Positions 47,851 through 60,100 of a DNA stretch of 64,000 nt are shown here, piece by piece. Made by a program: the position numbers and the translations under genes. The notes beneath the pieces were generated by a model. The model had not been told where the DNA came from and did no database searches. It saw nothing but the letters and a program-made list of their open reading frames with translations. Position 1 is the first letter of the stretch. Every line of letters starts with the position of its first letter. This stretch comes from Stratiolaelaps scimitus (taxonomy: Eukaryota > Arthropoda > Arachnida > Mesostigmata > Laelapidae): contig JABWDB010000004.1 of NCBI GenBank assembly GCA_019614645.1, positions 18,724,001 to 18,788,000 of the forward strand, given 5' to 3'.

Positions 47851-50068
47851 CGCTGACGAAGAATTTATATACTGTATGTCTGAAACATTTCCTCGAACCT
47901 GTCCACTGATAATATAACGAAATTATTCAGACTTGAGTGTAGTTCGAGTAAAACTCTATCAGGTGGATATTCGCATACATGTTAGACTCAGTAGCAGCAG
48001 AGTTCCTCGGTAGTGTCTGTGCTCAAACTAAGCGAAACGAGACCGCCATCTACAATGGAAATCTGCCAGCGATTATTCATCATGAACGTTATCACGAGCT
48101 GCGTGAATGATACACACATCCAATGACGGCCGCGCTTCGTAGCGAGCCCTGTTCCCCCATTTTCTTTCCATGGTGGAGGCTGTGTCTTGTCGTTTGATCT
48201 AGCCTATGCTGGAAAAGTTGTTCCCACATACGCTGATACGATATATGATGTGACCATATGATGATAGCGGTTGAAGATACACCGTTCATACACATTGAAC
48301 GGGCGGTCGGTCACATAGTGAGACTACTGAACTCGGCGGTATCGTTCGAGTTGTGGCGTCGCACCTGTCGCAGCCCCCCCCCTTTCATTGGAACGTAACA
48401 AAGCGATCCCATCAAAGCTGTTCGTCACAGCGGATAGCGGAGCTGGGGTGGTGGGGTCGGGGTGATCCGTGAAAATTGTAACGTTACCGTAAAACACGTG
48501 ATTGTTCTTCATAGGGTTAGAGGGCAGGGACGTTGAGGAGAACCCTGGCGTAATAACGGTCGGCGTTCAGGTGCAGCCACACAGGTGCGGCGAAGAACAC
48601 TATATTCTCACATTCTATATACGTTCATACGTTTGACATATTAGAGAACTTCATGGTCCTCGTGGATTTGCTGCTGCTGCTGCTATTGTATGTATGTACT
48701 CGTTGAGCTGTGATGCATGGCCAATATCATTGGATAGAATTGCTCAGGTTTCCAAGGTATAAGTACTATCAGTGGTAGTGGTAGTAGTAAATATAAGTCA
48801 CCGTTTCTGTTAAAGCGATGAACAGAAGGTAATATTGATTTTGAGAATCTCTTCGAAGCTTCAGGGCGATGGTGATATTCTATGCCTTTTTAAACGGTGT
48901 TGCATGCGTCGGATATGGCAGACGACATCGGAGCGTCCTCGTCGTCTGACTAGATAACCGTGCTCATGTTAGACCCTTGGCATTATCTACAAATATTACA
49001 TTTATTTCTACTGGATACGCATAAGAGTGAAATACTATGAAAGTGTACATTCTCTCATAATCCACGCTTGCTTCGATATAAAATTCATCCCACGATCGAG
49101 AGTCCTCCAACTTGGAAAGGCTTTGCTATGTTTAGGCTTTGCTGTTTCGAATAGCGATCAACAACATAAACCTATACAATAGTGTCTTCTTCTCACGTCA
49201 TAGTTTGCTGTCGTTGGCGGACGGGTCACATTACCCTGTCTATTATGTCTGCTTGGCATCAGCAAGCCTCGCCGCGACATGCGACACAACCTACTGTTGT
49301 AAACAGCGCCAGCGCAAAAGACAGCCGTTGTTGTTGTTGGCACTCGTTCGTGGTATCGATTCATGTGTATTTGCCCAACTATTTTTTGTTTCTCTGGAGA
49401 TAGCTCAACAACCTTAGGTCAAGCACAACTTCACATATGGTGCTCGGCCGTTTTGAACGCTAAACATGGCTGGCGGTGAACGGTTAGATATCTTGCATCA
49501 AGTTCCAACAGCAGCTCGAAAATTTCTCTAGCATTCGCTTAGGGCTGTTTGTCATCTATTGGATCGCGTCGATCTTCAGACGTGGTCTTACAGCTCGAAG
49601 CTGTTCGGTGCAGTGTAGAGTGCTGCTGCTTGCGTGTGTGACGGCTGTTGGCTAGACCCACGTCTGAAACAAGGCAGAGGATGCAGTGAAGCGGGCCGGC
49701 CGCCGGGGTTTCGCGGGCCATTCATCCGTGAGGTGCTACTGAAGATCCTTCGGCATAGTCGCTTGCCGGTCGGCCCTTGATCAGGCTCGCCTGTGATGGC
49801 AGAAGTAGCAGAACTACTACGGATGTCGACTGCCTCTACGCTATCGGGTCCTCTAGGGCGACACAAACGAGGGACCAAACGCTGACGTTACGGTCTTCCT
49901 CGTCAAGTAGTTAGCGTTTGGCCCTATAATAATTCGATAAGTTGCTAGCAGGGACTGCTAGCAGGTGTCAAGCTATATTTTAGCTTATTCAAAACAGTAA
50001 ATACAGGCCGAAGGTGAACGCCGATTGTTCCTCTGAACTTAATGCCAAATTGTCACTTATTCGCACTA

Positions 50069-50091
50069 TATATATATATATATATATATAT
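50069..50091. repeat. (TA)n microsatellite
   Basis: Perfect TA tract of about 23 bases in cnc intron 4. Confidence 0.9.
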
Positions 50092-50812
50092 AATACATGG
50101 CAAATAAGAAAACAACTAGCTGAGTTAGACTGAATGGTGTGCGTGGTGCGTTCTAACGAGGTTAACGTCTAATGGTTGTAGTGGTTATAATATTTAGCCG
50201 AGAGTGTAACAAGTAAAGGACTGTACACTGACATGGTCGAACCGATGATCATAGTTCAGGCGTTTTGTTAAGCGGCATCTACTGCCGTACAGGTTGGCCG
50301 TACGAGACAACTGAACTAGAAATACGTAAAGCGTATGCTCCGTAATATATTTATATATTCGCCTGAGTAAGAGATTCTGATGGGGTTGAGCAACCTGTTC
50401 GCATCTTTCTCTTAGCCTAAGTGCCTATCGGAGTTCGGGTGAGGTGGGGTCGCCCACCTCACTTCAGTCTCAGGCGGCTCATGTGATGTCTTTTATTTGT
50501 TTGTATGTTTGTTTCTGTTCCTCTATGTATATAATAGTATTATGAGTGAACTGTCATTTTCCAGTTGCTTGATGTTGGTCCTCTATGAAGGCATCTTATT
50601 TTTCAGGATGTAACTAACACGAGCTTTTTTCCAGTGCTAGTGAAACGGGGGTGGCCCTCCAGTTTGCAAGAAATAACCTTTAACCATCTTTAGTAGAAGA
50701 AATGTACCATGATGCATTGATGCCCCAGAGAATCAATTAACACGACCGAACAGCGGCTTGCCTACGCAGCAGAACGTTGACGTTAACCGGGTTTTCGTTC
50801 TCGTCTCCACAG

Positions 50813-51164
50813 GAACTATTTTGCGGAGATGGCGAATGGGCTGGACTGGGCGGGAGCTCAATGGGGCCCTCGTCATCAGCTGTGTCTCTCAATGGGTCTG
50901 ACCCATCAGGAGACCCATTTAGCGGGGTTCTACTTCAGAACGCATCTCTACCTTCGGCAATGGATCCGTCCATTGGGCTGGTGTCCTTGGCTAACGCCTC
51001 TCAACAAGGCAGCCTTCAAAATGGACAACTGTCAAACGGACTTCATCAAGGCGTAACGAGCAATGTTGCCTTCGGAGGTCAGCAATGCTCGACATCAACG
51101 GCTGGACAGCAGAGCGCCCAGGCTGCCAATTGCTTCAGTGGTCAAAATACCTGTGGAGCACAAG
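50813..51164 (+). CDS. cnc: cnc exon, Q/S/G-rich middle region
   Basis: 352 nt, entered in phase 0 and left in phase 1 (residues 302-418 and the first base of 419). It begins ELFCGDGEWAGLGG directly after ...DVVDD of the preceding exon, extending an acidic/hydrophobic segment. It continues with Asn/Gly/Ser/Gln-rich sequence (NASLPSAMDPSIGLVSLANA, QNGQLSNGLHQG) and ends near NTCGAQ. The acceptor is CGTCTCCACAG and the donor GTAGGT at 51165. The low-complexity composition fits an activation region of a CNC factor. No structured domain is present. Confidence 0.85.
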
Positions 51165-51964
51165 GTAGGTGTTGACGCTGTCATCGTCTCGGACCAAATC
51201 GTATACGCATTGTCTATTAGTTTCTGCCGCGCTGCGAACACGGTGAGCTAGGAAAAAAAGCCCACCTTAATGGCAATGCCGCTCGAAACACAAATAATAA
51301 ACAAACACTGTGAACATGATGATAAATCGAGCTCAGGCCACCTGGAAAGCACACGTAGCAATTAATTACCTCACAAATGACGGCAGTGATTTGATTCAGA
51401 GCAATCAATGTTGTGGCAAAGTAGAATACAATCATGTCGCCTCATCGAAAATGAATGCGAATTGGTATGAGCCTGGAAATAGAATTTTAACCTCGGCACT
51501 CGTTTGGCGTCTGTTTGCCGCTGGTTGCGTTCGTTGAAAGGCGTAGATGCAGGTGTCTCGGTGATTCGTGTCTGGGAAGCTCTCAAGTTTGCGTGAGATC
51601 TCTACTCATAGTCCAACTGGGCTATTTATGTTATCTTAGCAGAATACGCACGTTGCTCGAGAAAGCGTGGCAATATCTTATCTTCGCTTATTCATATCAT
51701 CTATATCGGCGATGCGACACGCCGTTCTAATCTTGCCCGTTTGAAGAGAGAGGCGGGCCATGGGCAATCCAACTTGATCCTCGGACGACCTTGTCCACGT
51801 GTCGAGCTGATATCAACAACATGAATGTTGCTTGCAAAGCTTCGCGTAACTCGATCGTGACGCGTACGCACTTTTACTCGCTTCTCTGTAGGGGGACATT
51901 GTGTCGTTGGTTCGTTTCTGTTCACGACGAGAATAGCGGTAAAATTGTTCAGGGACTGCCAGAA

Positions 51965-52004
51965 ATCATGGGTCTATGGTCTAGATCATGGGTCTATGGT
52001 CTAC
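51965..52004. repeat. 20-bp tandem duplication
   Basis: ATCATGGGTCTATGGTCTA(G/C) occurs twice head to tail with one mismatch at the last base. It lies in cnc intron 5. Confidence 0.9.
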
Positions 52005-55000
52005 ATATGGGAAAAATCTCCGACAAAAGAACGCGTTTGCCACACGCTCTGGTGTTTGCTATGCTCGTTGGCTAGCTGGCCTGCTGTGTTTGGGTAGTTC
52101 CGGTCTATGTATTTTCTTATGTGAGAGGGTTTTTGGCCTGCGCCTAGAGCAGTTGTTTCCGTTCTTTACGCCTTCGTGACTGGATACTGTCGAAGCAAGC
52201 TTTCGAGAACTTCCTTTGGGTGATTATTCCTGTGTGCGATCCATTCTGCTGTTCTCTAGCCTCCGCGAAGTGGGTCAGCTGGATTTGTCATGAGATTCGT
52301 TAGTCCACAGCGTCATTCATCATCGCCGGTCAGTTTGACTCTGTTAAATCACGAGACGCATTTAAGCTCTATAAAAAAATCGCGTGAGGCATCGAAAGAT
52401 ATCGATTAGAAGCGCATATACCGCTCGGTCTGATTAGTACTAGCCTGAGTGCTTCTGAACATAATCAGTTGTGTACAAATGCTCGCTAGTCTTGTTGGGG
52501 TTTGCCGAATACTGGGATCAGAGGTGAGTCGACTGCTTCGAATAGACTTAGCCTGCCGAATACGATTTAGAATGATTATAAATAGGCTTGCTGCACGAGC
52601 TCAGTTATCAGTGTCACCTTTGGCTGGCTCTGGAGCCAATCGTTGACAGCGTAGATGAGATATGACAAACTATGCAAGTTCCGTGATACATGAACTCGAA
52701 ATGGGCTCAATTCTGCATTAGACATCCACATTGGCTCTCCCATCGTACGTCCACGGGAAAATGGCTGGCGGTAAGCTGGATGCCGTGTTCGGTACTGCCG
52801 GTCGTGGTTTGACCATCGAAAGTCGAAGATGAACTTTGTTGTCCACTCTTGTTTTGGGGAGGGGGGTGGGGGCAAACGTCTCGGCGAAAATACGTACGTT
52901 TAGAAAAAAAAAACTACAAACTCTCTCTTGTACCTATAGAAAAAGTCATAGTCACTACCACTGCATCTATAAACAAATGAGGTGGCGTTTTTGACATTTG
53001 AATGCCGTTTGTTAAATGGGTATTATATCCCCGGATATGATTCACATCCCACCCGAGAAACGAACAGTATTGTTGCAGGGCAGTTATTATAAATAGTTGT
53101 ACGCGTCGTCGACTGTAAACGATGAAAAGGATCGCCCAATCCGAAGAGATTGCAACGATGGAAAACTGTCCCACTGTTAGCATCTACTCATTCGAACAAT
53201 TGACATGATATGACGTGCGATGTCGCCGCCGTTGACGTCGGCGATCCCCGTATCGTCGGCCGGATTGTCCACCGGCCGTCATCACCTGTCACAACAGCCT
53301 GTGTCAGCATCTACTCGCGCTGCGATGCGGACTGTCTTTTCAACTGTCTCTGTAGTCTATTGCTGCTGCTGCAGTTGTTGCTGCTGTTGTCGTGATTGTC
53401 ATCCTGACCGTTGTCGTTCCCGTGGAGGAAGTTGAGAACAGCGCTATCCGGGGTTCGTTTTTCTCTCGAATCTCGACGTAATTTCATCTCTACCACTCTT
53501 CTTGGCGTTGTTCTCTCTCCGCTGTCTTAGTTACGTTGTCGGTGCTTACTGCTGCTGCTGCTGGTGCTACCACCGCCGTTGGCGGTCGACTGCGGTCGCC
53601 GTAGATTGCCGTTTGGCTTCTGTTAGAAGAGGGCTACGTTGCCTCCTCTTAGCTGTTGCTGTTCCTTACTCACGACGACGGCAGCAGCAGCTCTACTCGA
53701 CCAGCCGCCCCGCCACCGCTATCTGGTCGTCGTCCCCAGCAGTCGTCAAGCAAAAGCGTCCACACGGGCAACGGCAACAGGCGACCCGTCGTAGACATCC
53801 GCAACTGCTTAGCAGCTTCGTCCATCAATCGGTCACTCATTCACTTACTCAGTCAGTCAGTCAATCAGTCATGTCCGTCTGAATAGTGCTTCCTGCCATC
53901 GCCAGTATAGAACTACGGCGGCGATCTCTACGGCCACCACCATCACCGCGGGTGCTGCTGCTGCTGGCACTGCCGCCGCCGTTGCCTCTCGTGTGGTGCG
54001 TCTCTCCTGACTGACTCCTGGCTGCTTGGCTGGCTGGCCATGCTGACACGCTCGCAGTGGAGCTGAGTCCATGCTGTAGAGTAGGTATTGCCATTGGACG
54101 TGCTTGTGTTGCTATTAAAATGGCGGTTGCTGGATCGCGGACAACTCAGCCGGGGTTCCACACACCGAGAACACAGTGACTTGCACAATAGTAACATTGA
54201 CCATGTGCTCGTTGAGATGAACGATGAACAAACGGATCGCTCACGATGCGATGGACAAGACTACAACGACGCGATGAGTGAGATCGGTGGCCACCAATTG
54301 GCCGGTTACTCGACAGACTTTAGTTCTGATCGATCGATGGATTGACGGCGCTTGTTTGTTTGTTGGAAGCTGAGCCAAGTCGAGACGAGCTTCCGACCGG
54401 TGAATTGATTGAGCGAGCCATACGATCTCCGACTTACGCACTGCCATAATGCTGACCCCCGCTAATACTGTGTGTATATGGGTATGTGTGTTGGGCGGAT
54501 AACCGGGTCTGTATACGTGTGGGGTATCTTTGCTGGTCGGCGTCGAGTGCCCCCCCCCCCCCCGTCTGCCGTGCGTGTTAAGTATAGCACGTAAGCTACC
54601 TGCAAGGGACGAGTTGAAGCACCCGCATTGAGCACAATAATGTCGAGCTCGACTCGCAGGCGGTGGCACGAGAAGCTCAGTGGATTGGGTCCAGTGATGG
54701 CAAGCGAGTACAAGCGTTGTATCGTCACTCTCGTCGGAAGTATCGTAACACGTCCAGTTCAACCGTTCACGTCCTCTCAAGTAGCCCGACTAGCGGCACT
54801 GGTAGCCGCATAGTCGCTTGTAGTCGTCGTGGTCTCGCTAACGTTGACGCAATGTAAGAAAGCGTTACCGCAGAAGGCTTGCTGCAGAAGAAAGACAGCT
54901 GAGAGTCGGCTGTGGGAAATAGTAGTGAACTAGAATAATCGTCTGCAGCAGTGATGAGGCCGAGTAAGCCAGCGCAGTGTCGGTATACGTTACTCTACGC

Positions 55001-55549
55001 TGATGTTGGACCAGGTAGTAGCTTGTATCAGTTGCCAATCGTAGCTGTTGGCAATTGTGGTGGCCACTATGAGCTCGGCGGTCTGCTTTCTTGCGGGTGA
55101 GGAGCAGTAGGCGGTAGTGGTGGCGACGGCGGCCGCACCCCACGCGTGGGCAGAGAAGCAAACAAAACTAGGTGAGACTAAGCGCCGACAGTGAAAGCCG
55201 AGAGCCACAGGGAATACGATACCGAACGGTGTGACGCCTTGTGGCAATTGAACATGGCGTGGCGTTGGGCGTCACGACAGCCCGGTCCGACCTTGTCAAT
55301 CTATTCATTTACACTGCAGATTGTACATGGGGACCCGTGGCATGAAATAAAGCGTCGTTGAATACCACGGGGCAGCCGCCAACATCAACAACAACAACAA
55401 CAAAAGCACGTGCTGCGGACACTGGGTGGCTCGCATCTGAATAAAACATATAGGTAGATAAAGAAAGAGGGAGATGCTGTGAAACACATGGATATTTGTG
55501 CACCCGATACTCGAGGATAAACCGGAGGAAATGCAGATAGATAACCAGC

Positions 55550-55615
55550 TCGGATGCTACCTTTGTGCTGCGATCAGCACAATCGGATGCTACCTTTGTG
55601 CTGCGATCAGCACAA
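55550..55615. repeat. 33-bp perfect tandem duplication with internal hairpin
   Basis: Two identical 33-bp units (55550-55582 and 55583-55615). Each unit contains TTGTGCTG-CGAT-CAGCACAA, an 8-bp stem with a 4-base loop. It lies in cnc intron 5. Confidence 0.92.
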
Positions 55616-56858
55616 ATTATATTCATTATTATGTTCATCTGTTGGCTCGCTGACTCGAAATGGTGGCCAAGCTTAACACATTGGCCGGATGTCGTCCGCT
55701 GAGGTGTAGCGAGACAGTACGCGTGTGGGCTACGAGTCTCAGGTCCAAGTGGATAAATCATTATTATAAACGCTGCACTCCCTCGGGTACAACCTGTGTG
55801 TCGATTGGTTTGACTTTTGACACGGCTTCGCGTGAAGTTCAAAGGTAAATGTCCAATTGGGAACGAGCTCGAATCATTGCTCTAACATTCGATTATGTCA
55901 TCTACTGTAATATCATAATGGTAGCTGTAATAGATCGAGCTGCCGTCGACTCGTTAATCCGTCGCGGATCTGAAATAGAAACTCAACTCTGGCGATCTCT
56001 CCTTGTCTCGCTCTCGGATAGTCATTATTTTTCTGCGGGTAAGCAATGTCGTTCCACGTGGACGTCATGGAGAGGCCGGATTCCCGCCAGGGTCATGATA
56101 TCTCACCGAGATATGATAGCAAACGCATGGGTTGTGGCATATCTAACCGCAGCTGTATCGCCAGGTCGCGAACAGCGCGGTCATCCTCAGCCAACATTCG
56201 ATAGTTGAGCGGCCAGTGACCGTAAAAGCAAACACTGCAAAGATGCTGGAGGGGGCGCCACTGTGAAGGCACCGGAGATGAAATATGTTAATAGATAAAA
56301 TTTTGCCCGGGGCGAAACAATGTTGCAATATTGCAGAACGGCTGAGTACCGCGCCGTGATTAACCTGCCAATTGCTGATAATATATAGCTGATCCAGAGG
56401 AAACATGTCCACCATGTGAGTTCGCTGAAATCAGCCGTTTAGGTGATCGATAGCGATCGAACAGCGAAAGCGGAAGTTGGCTCGTAGGGCACTCGGCATG
56501 AGTGAACGAATGATTGATGCTGGAATTGGGAGAAGAGCCCACTACCACCCTCAGCGTACAAGGGTGAAATGTGCGCTCCAACGGGTTGGGGCTTACAATG
56601 GGATCGTCTCAATTTCAATGATATTTTTTGTCACAAATTGATTATCTGCGCGCCCCCTCGGCTGACTCGGCTCCGTAGGGCAGGTACACAGCTTTGTTGG
56701 CTGACCGGTTCTTCTTAGTCCGCATGTGCAAATTATTATAATATGCTGATATGGAATAACAATAATAATAAGTAGTGAAGCAACAAGCGTTCGCGCTGTA
56801 TGCGTCGTTTTTCCCATCACTAAATTCGACCTTTCGTCGATCGACTTCAATATTTCAG

Positions 56859-57104
56859 GGGGCGATTACTGTGGTGCCAATCTAAAAGCAGCTGCCTTAT
56901 CCGATCAACACCAGACGACCGTTCGAGACCTGCTCTCATTCAATACCTCGTCGACAGCGTCATGGGATCCGTTTGAGCTGTTCCCGGAAGATTTTGCATC
57001 ACTCGCCACGAACGGGACAGCGTCGAGTCTCTCGCATCAGCTTGGCCTAAACGGTACCACGTCCGATCAGACAAACGTTGCCACCTGCGTTCCCCCTCCA
57101 AATC
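56859..57104 (+). CDS. cnc: cnc exon with acidic/aromatic activation segment
   Basis: 246 nt, entered in phase 1 and left in phase 1 (residues 419-500 plus one base). It reads GGDYCGANLKAAALSDQ, then TVRDLLSFNTSSTASWDPFE, then LFPEDFASLA, and ends ...VATCVPPPN. The WDPFELFPEDF stretch is acidic and aromatic like transactivation motifs. The acceptor is TATTTCAG and the donor GTAAGT at 57105 consensus. It is the last exon found in the window. The Neh6-, CNC- and bZIP-encoding exons are not present, so the gene continues beyond 64000. Confidence 0.85.
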
Positions 57105-60100
57105 GTAAGTTCGAGTTTTTAGCGCAGATTGCTCCCTATTCAGTGCGATGGGAACTATCCCTCAATGTCATCACTCTCTTTGCCACCATGTACCGCCAAG
57201 CGGTGGCACTTTGGTATACGTCGGATGTCATCATTATTATTACTATTGTTATTATTATTATTATTACTCCCGATGGGAGACTGGCCGAAATGAGCTCGGC
57301 TGTTAACTGTGCTTGTCGCTCCGTGGTCGATAATCGCTATCACCATCATATCAGCGGTCGGCATCCTACGGCAGGCTAAGGCTGGCGGTGCGTTAAGCCT
57401 ACGGTATGTTGAGTTGCCGTTGAGATGGTCGGTGCCATTGTAGTGTGCTTTGTTGTGACTCGTCGTCGAGCTGAGTTCATGCTATACGTGACTTGCCGGA
57501 GAGGTGACTAAGTCGAAGGTATTTACTCGCTAAGACTTAACCGCTCGTACTGGATCTAGCGAATTGGTCGTCTCTTTTCGAACGCATCTGTGGCTGGCTA
57601 GACTAATTGACATAACAGCTCGATGTAACGCAGCTTTGGACTCTCACCATTAGCAAGCCGACGACACCGTCATTAACATGGATTAGCCTATTGCAAGGTA
57701 TAGGCCCGTGTCAAGCAGAGAGAGAGAGAGAGAGAGAGCAGAGACGATCATGCACAATGCTTAATGACGTTCCGACTGAGCCCGTACTACCCCATGAGAA
57801 TGCCAATATAATTATGACTTGAAATACGATCTATTGTGGACGTATTCTCCAGAATTGAATGGTTAATAATAATAATAATTCCAATACAGTATTTGTGATA
57901 CTTTTCGTGGTGAAACGCCTAGGAAGAACATATGCATGGGATTTGGCCGACTTTTCCGAGTTTGGTCCTTCAAGGGCGTGCTACTTGACTACTTTTTGAT
58001 GACATCCCTGTGATAATAATTAATGAAAATTGATTTATATTGAATGTGGGCCTTCTCCTTATAATGAGCTCCCAACAAAGTTGGCTTCGCCAAAACTAAC
58101 GGACCTCAATTGGTCCCGCTACGGATTGGCGGCGACCATACCGATATAGAGATTGATTGAGGAAGAACCATAGACAGCACAGGGGCATGTAGTCTCGCTG
58201 GGAAGCCACTAGAGTAAATTCGAATAACACAGAATTGATTTCTGATGACCAAGAGCGTCCCCGGAACCAGTGTTAGCCATCGGGGACCGACTGCGACACA
58301 CGGTCATCGAGTTGTCCTTCGTGTTCTCTGTCGTCGTCGTCGTTGTTCACTGGCAACTCCGCTCTTCTCCACCACCCCAGGCAACCATCCAGTTTTTGTC
58401 TATTATTTCACGTACGAGATGGCACTCTGTCAGATCGGCGCACCTGCCGGGCGCAACTGCATCTCGTTCACACGTTCTGTCGCCGATTGCCGAGGCTGCG
58501 GGTTGTACACTTCGCGTTGTATCCTATTGAGTAAGGTTGAGAGTCTCGTCTGTCTGTCTATATACGGTGGCCAACGGCACGAGTAGGTGGTCGACTTGCT
58601 GGTCGACCAGGTCATACGGTGTACCCGTATACATGCAGTCGCATGCAGCAGAGCAACCTTGCGAAACCCACACGGATCAGCAGGGCGGTGGGTCGGGCAT
58701 ATGTGACCGTCCCGCTGACAGAGGGTAGAAAGAGGGAGAGAGACAGTTTGAGAGTTCTTTTAACCTCGTAGGGTAACTGGGCTGGGCTTGTTGGTTGCTA
58801 CTTCTTCGTCGTGGGATTTAAACTCTCAAGAGGACGCACTTGGTTGGTGCATCGGTGCACGGGGGGACGAGAGCGTAGGCAAGATCGCATTCTTTGGTTC
58901 TGACTGCTGTTCGTCGTTCGTCGGCGAATATCGACGAAGGTTTGCCGAAGAGCTGAGATCCGCGGCCCAATCGTGCAGCAACAAGCCGCTGTGTGGCGCC
59001 CATTGTCGCGATGACTGCCGGGCTACTATGGGCGAGGGATCCTGGATGACCGTATGCAAGCGCAACCCAGCTCGGATAGCGAGCCGGGGCAGGTCGACAA
59101 GCCACCAGCATCGGCCGCATACGCCGATGACAATGCGACTCAATGAGAGTCTGAGAGAAGGAGAGATAGAGTCCGTGTGCAAGAGAGAGAGTATGTATAG
59201 ATTCAATCAAGACGTTTTGAGGAAGGATCGTTCAGTGGGACAGTAGCAGCGTCACCAGCAAGGGGCGAGCCTGCCTGGGCATTTGTCGGGGATCGAAGCA
59301 GGGTGAGATACAGCTATATGGCTAGGGTCGTAGGTCTTGCTGACGCGTTAAGAAGCTCAACGGTCGTTTCGGCGTTGTGACCCGTTGTTCTCGACGCAGA
59401 CAGCATGGGGTGGTCGCCATGGTGGTGCGAGGCGACACGGTCGACTACGACAACGAGCAGGATGAACGGACAGACTCGTTCGAGTAACCTCGCTAGAATA
59501 TCGATAGGGGCGATCGAAAAGAAGCCCACTGCTCCTGCTGCTGCTGGCTATTCAATGCTGTTGTGGCCGTTGGGTGGGTGTTGGTTGCCAATGCTGCTGC
59601 TGTCACTGTTCTACCTCTTTGCGCATGGCAGGTGGCGCTAGGCTGAAGAAAGCCGGCTGCCTGACCGGGCTTAGCCCCAGACATTCATCCCCTCTTGCTA
59701 GTGGAGCTTTCTGCTTCGCAAAAGATGGCGAACAACGCCTAGACCAGGAGAAGGGGGCGGCGGGGGGGGGGGGGGGCTATCAGGAGGTCAGATAGCGAGC
59801 GTACGTGATCCTGCTGCTGGTGCTTTGTGGATGTGGCCTTCCACGCTGCATATGTTTGCTGCTTCTGCCGCCGCTACCAATGCACGCCGCAATGAATGTC
59901 TATGAATGGGGCTGGCCTCCTCTTCAGCGGCGAACGAGTGTTCGCCCCCCGGAGTCTCGTGAGTGAGGGCGCACAATTTGCAGCCGCCACAACAACGACG
60001 ACCACTAATATTGCCGAATGACTATGCCGTGTCATTGTCCTCGCTGGGTGCATGACTTGCCGATGAGGGCATCGGCGAGACGTCTGACACTGCTCGCCTG

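Larger units (their letters stand above)
42740..50812 (+). other. cnc: cnc intron 4 (8.1 kb)
   Basis: Donor GTGAGT, acceptor CGTCTCCACAG. It contains a strong candidate alternative first exon (45752-46162), one full-length SINE (about 47703-47850), AT tracts (43664-43705, 50069-50091), a TTA tract (47578-47594) and a GGGGGG run (43135-43144). Open frames at 44082-44366 and 47068-47382 look somewhat protein-like but lack splice or motif support. Confidence 0.8.
51165..56858 (+). other. cnc: cnc intron 5 (5.7 kb)
   Basis: Donor GTAGGT, acceptor TATTTCAG. It contains a 20-bp tandem duplication (51965-52004), CTG tracts (53358-53390, 53550-53563), a poly-C run (about 54550-54563), CAGT repeats (about 53851-53868) and a 33-bp perfect tandem duplication (55550-55615). 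No gene was recognised; antisense open frames here are composition artefacts. Confidence 0.75.

Noticed and set aside
58788..59246. 152-codon plus-strand frame, considered as a downstream cnc exon
   Set aside because: No acceptor in the required phase and no CNC or bZIP motif; overlapping antisense frames are equally long.
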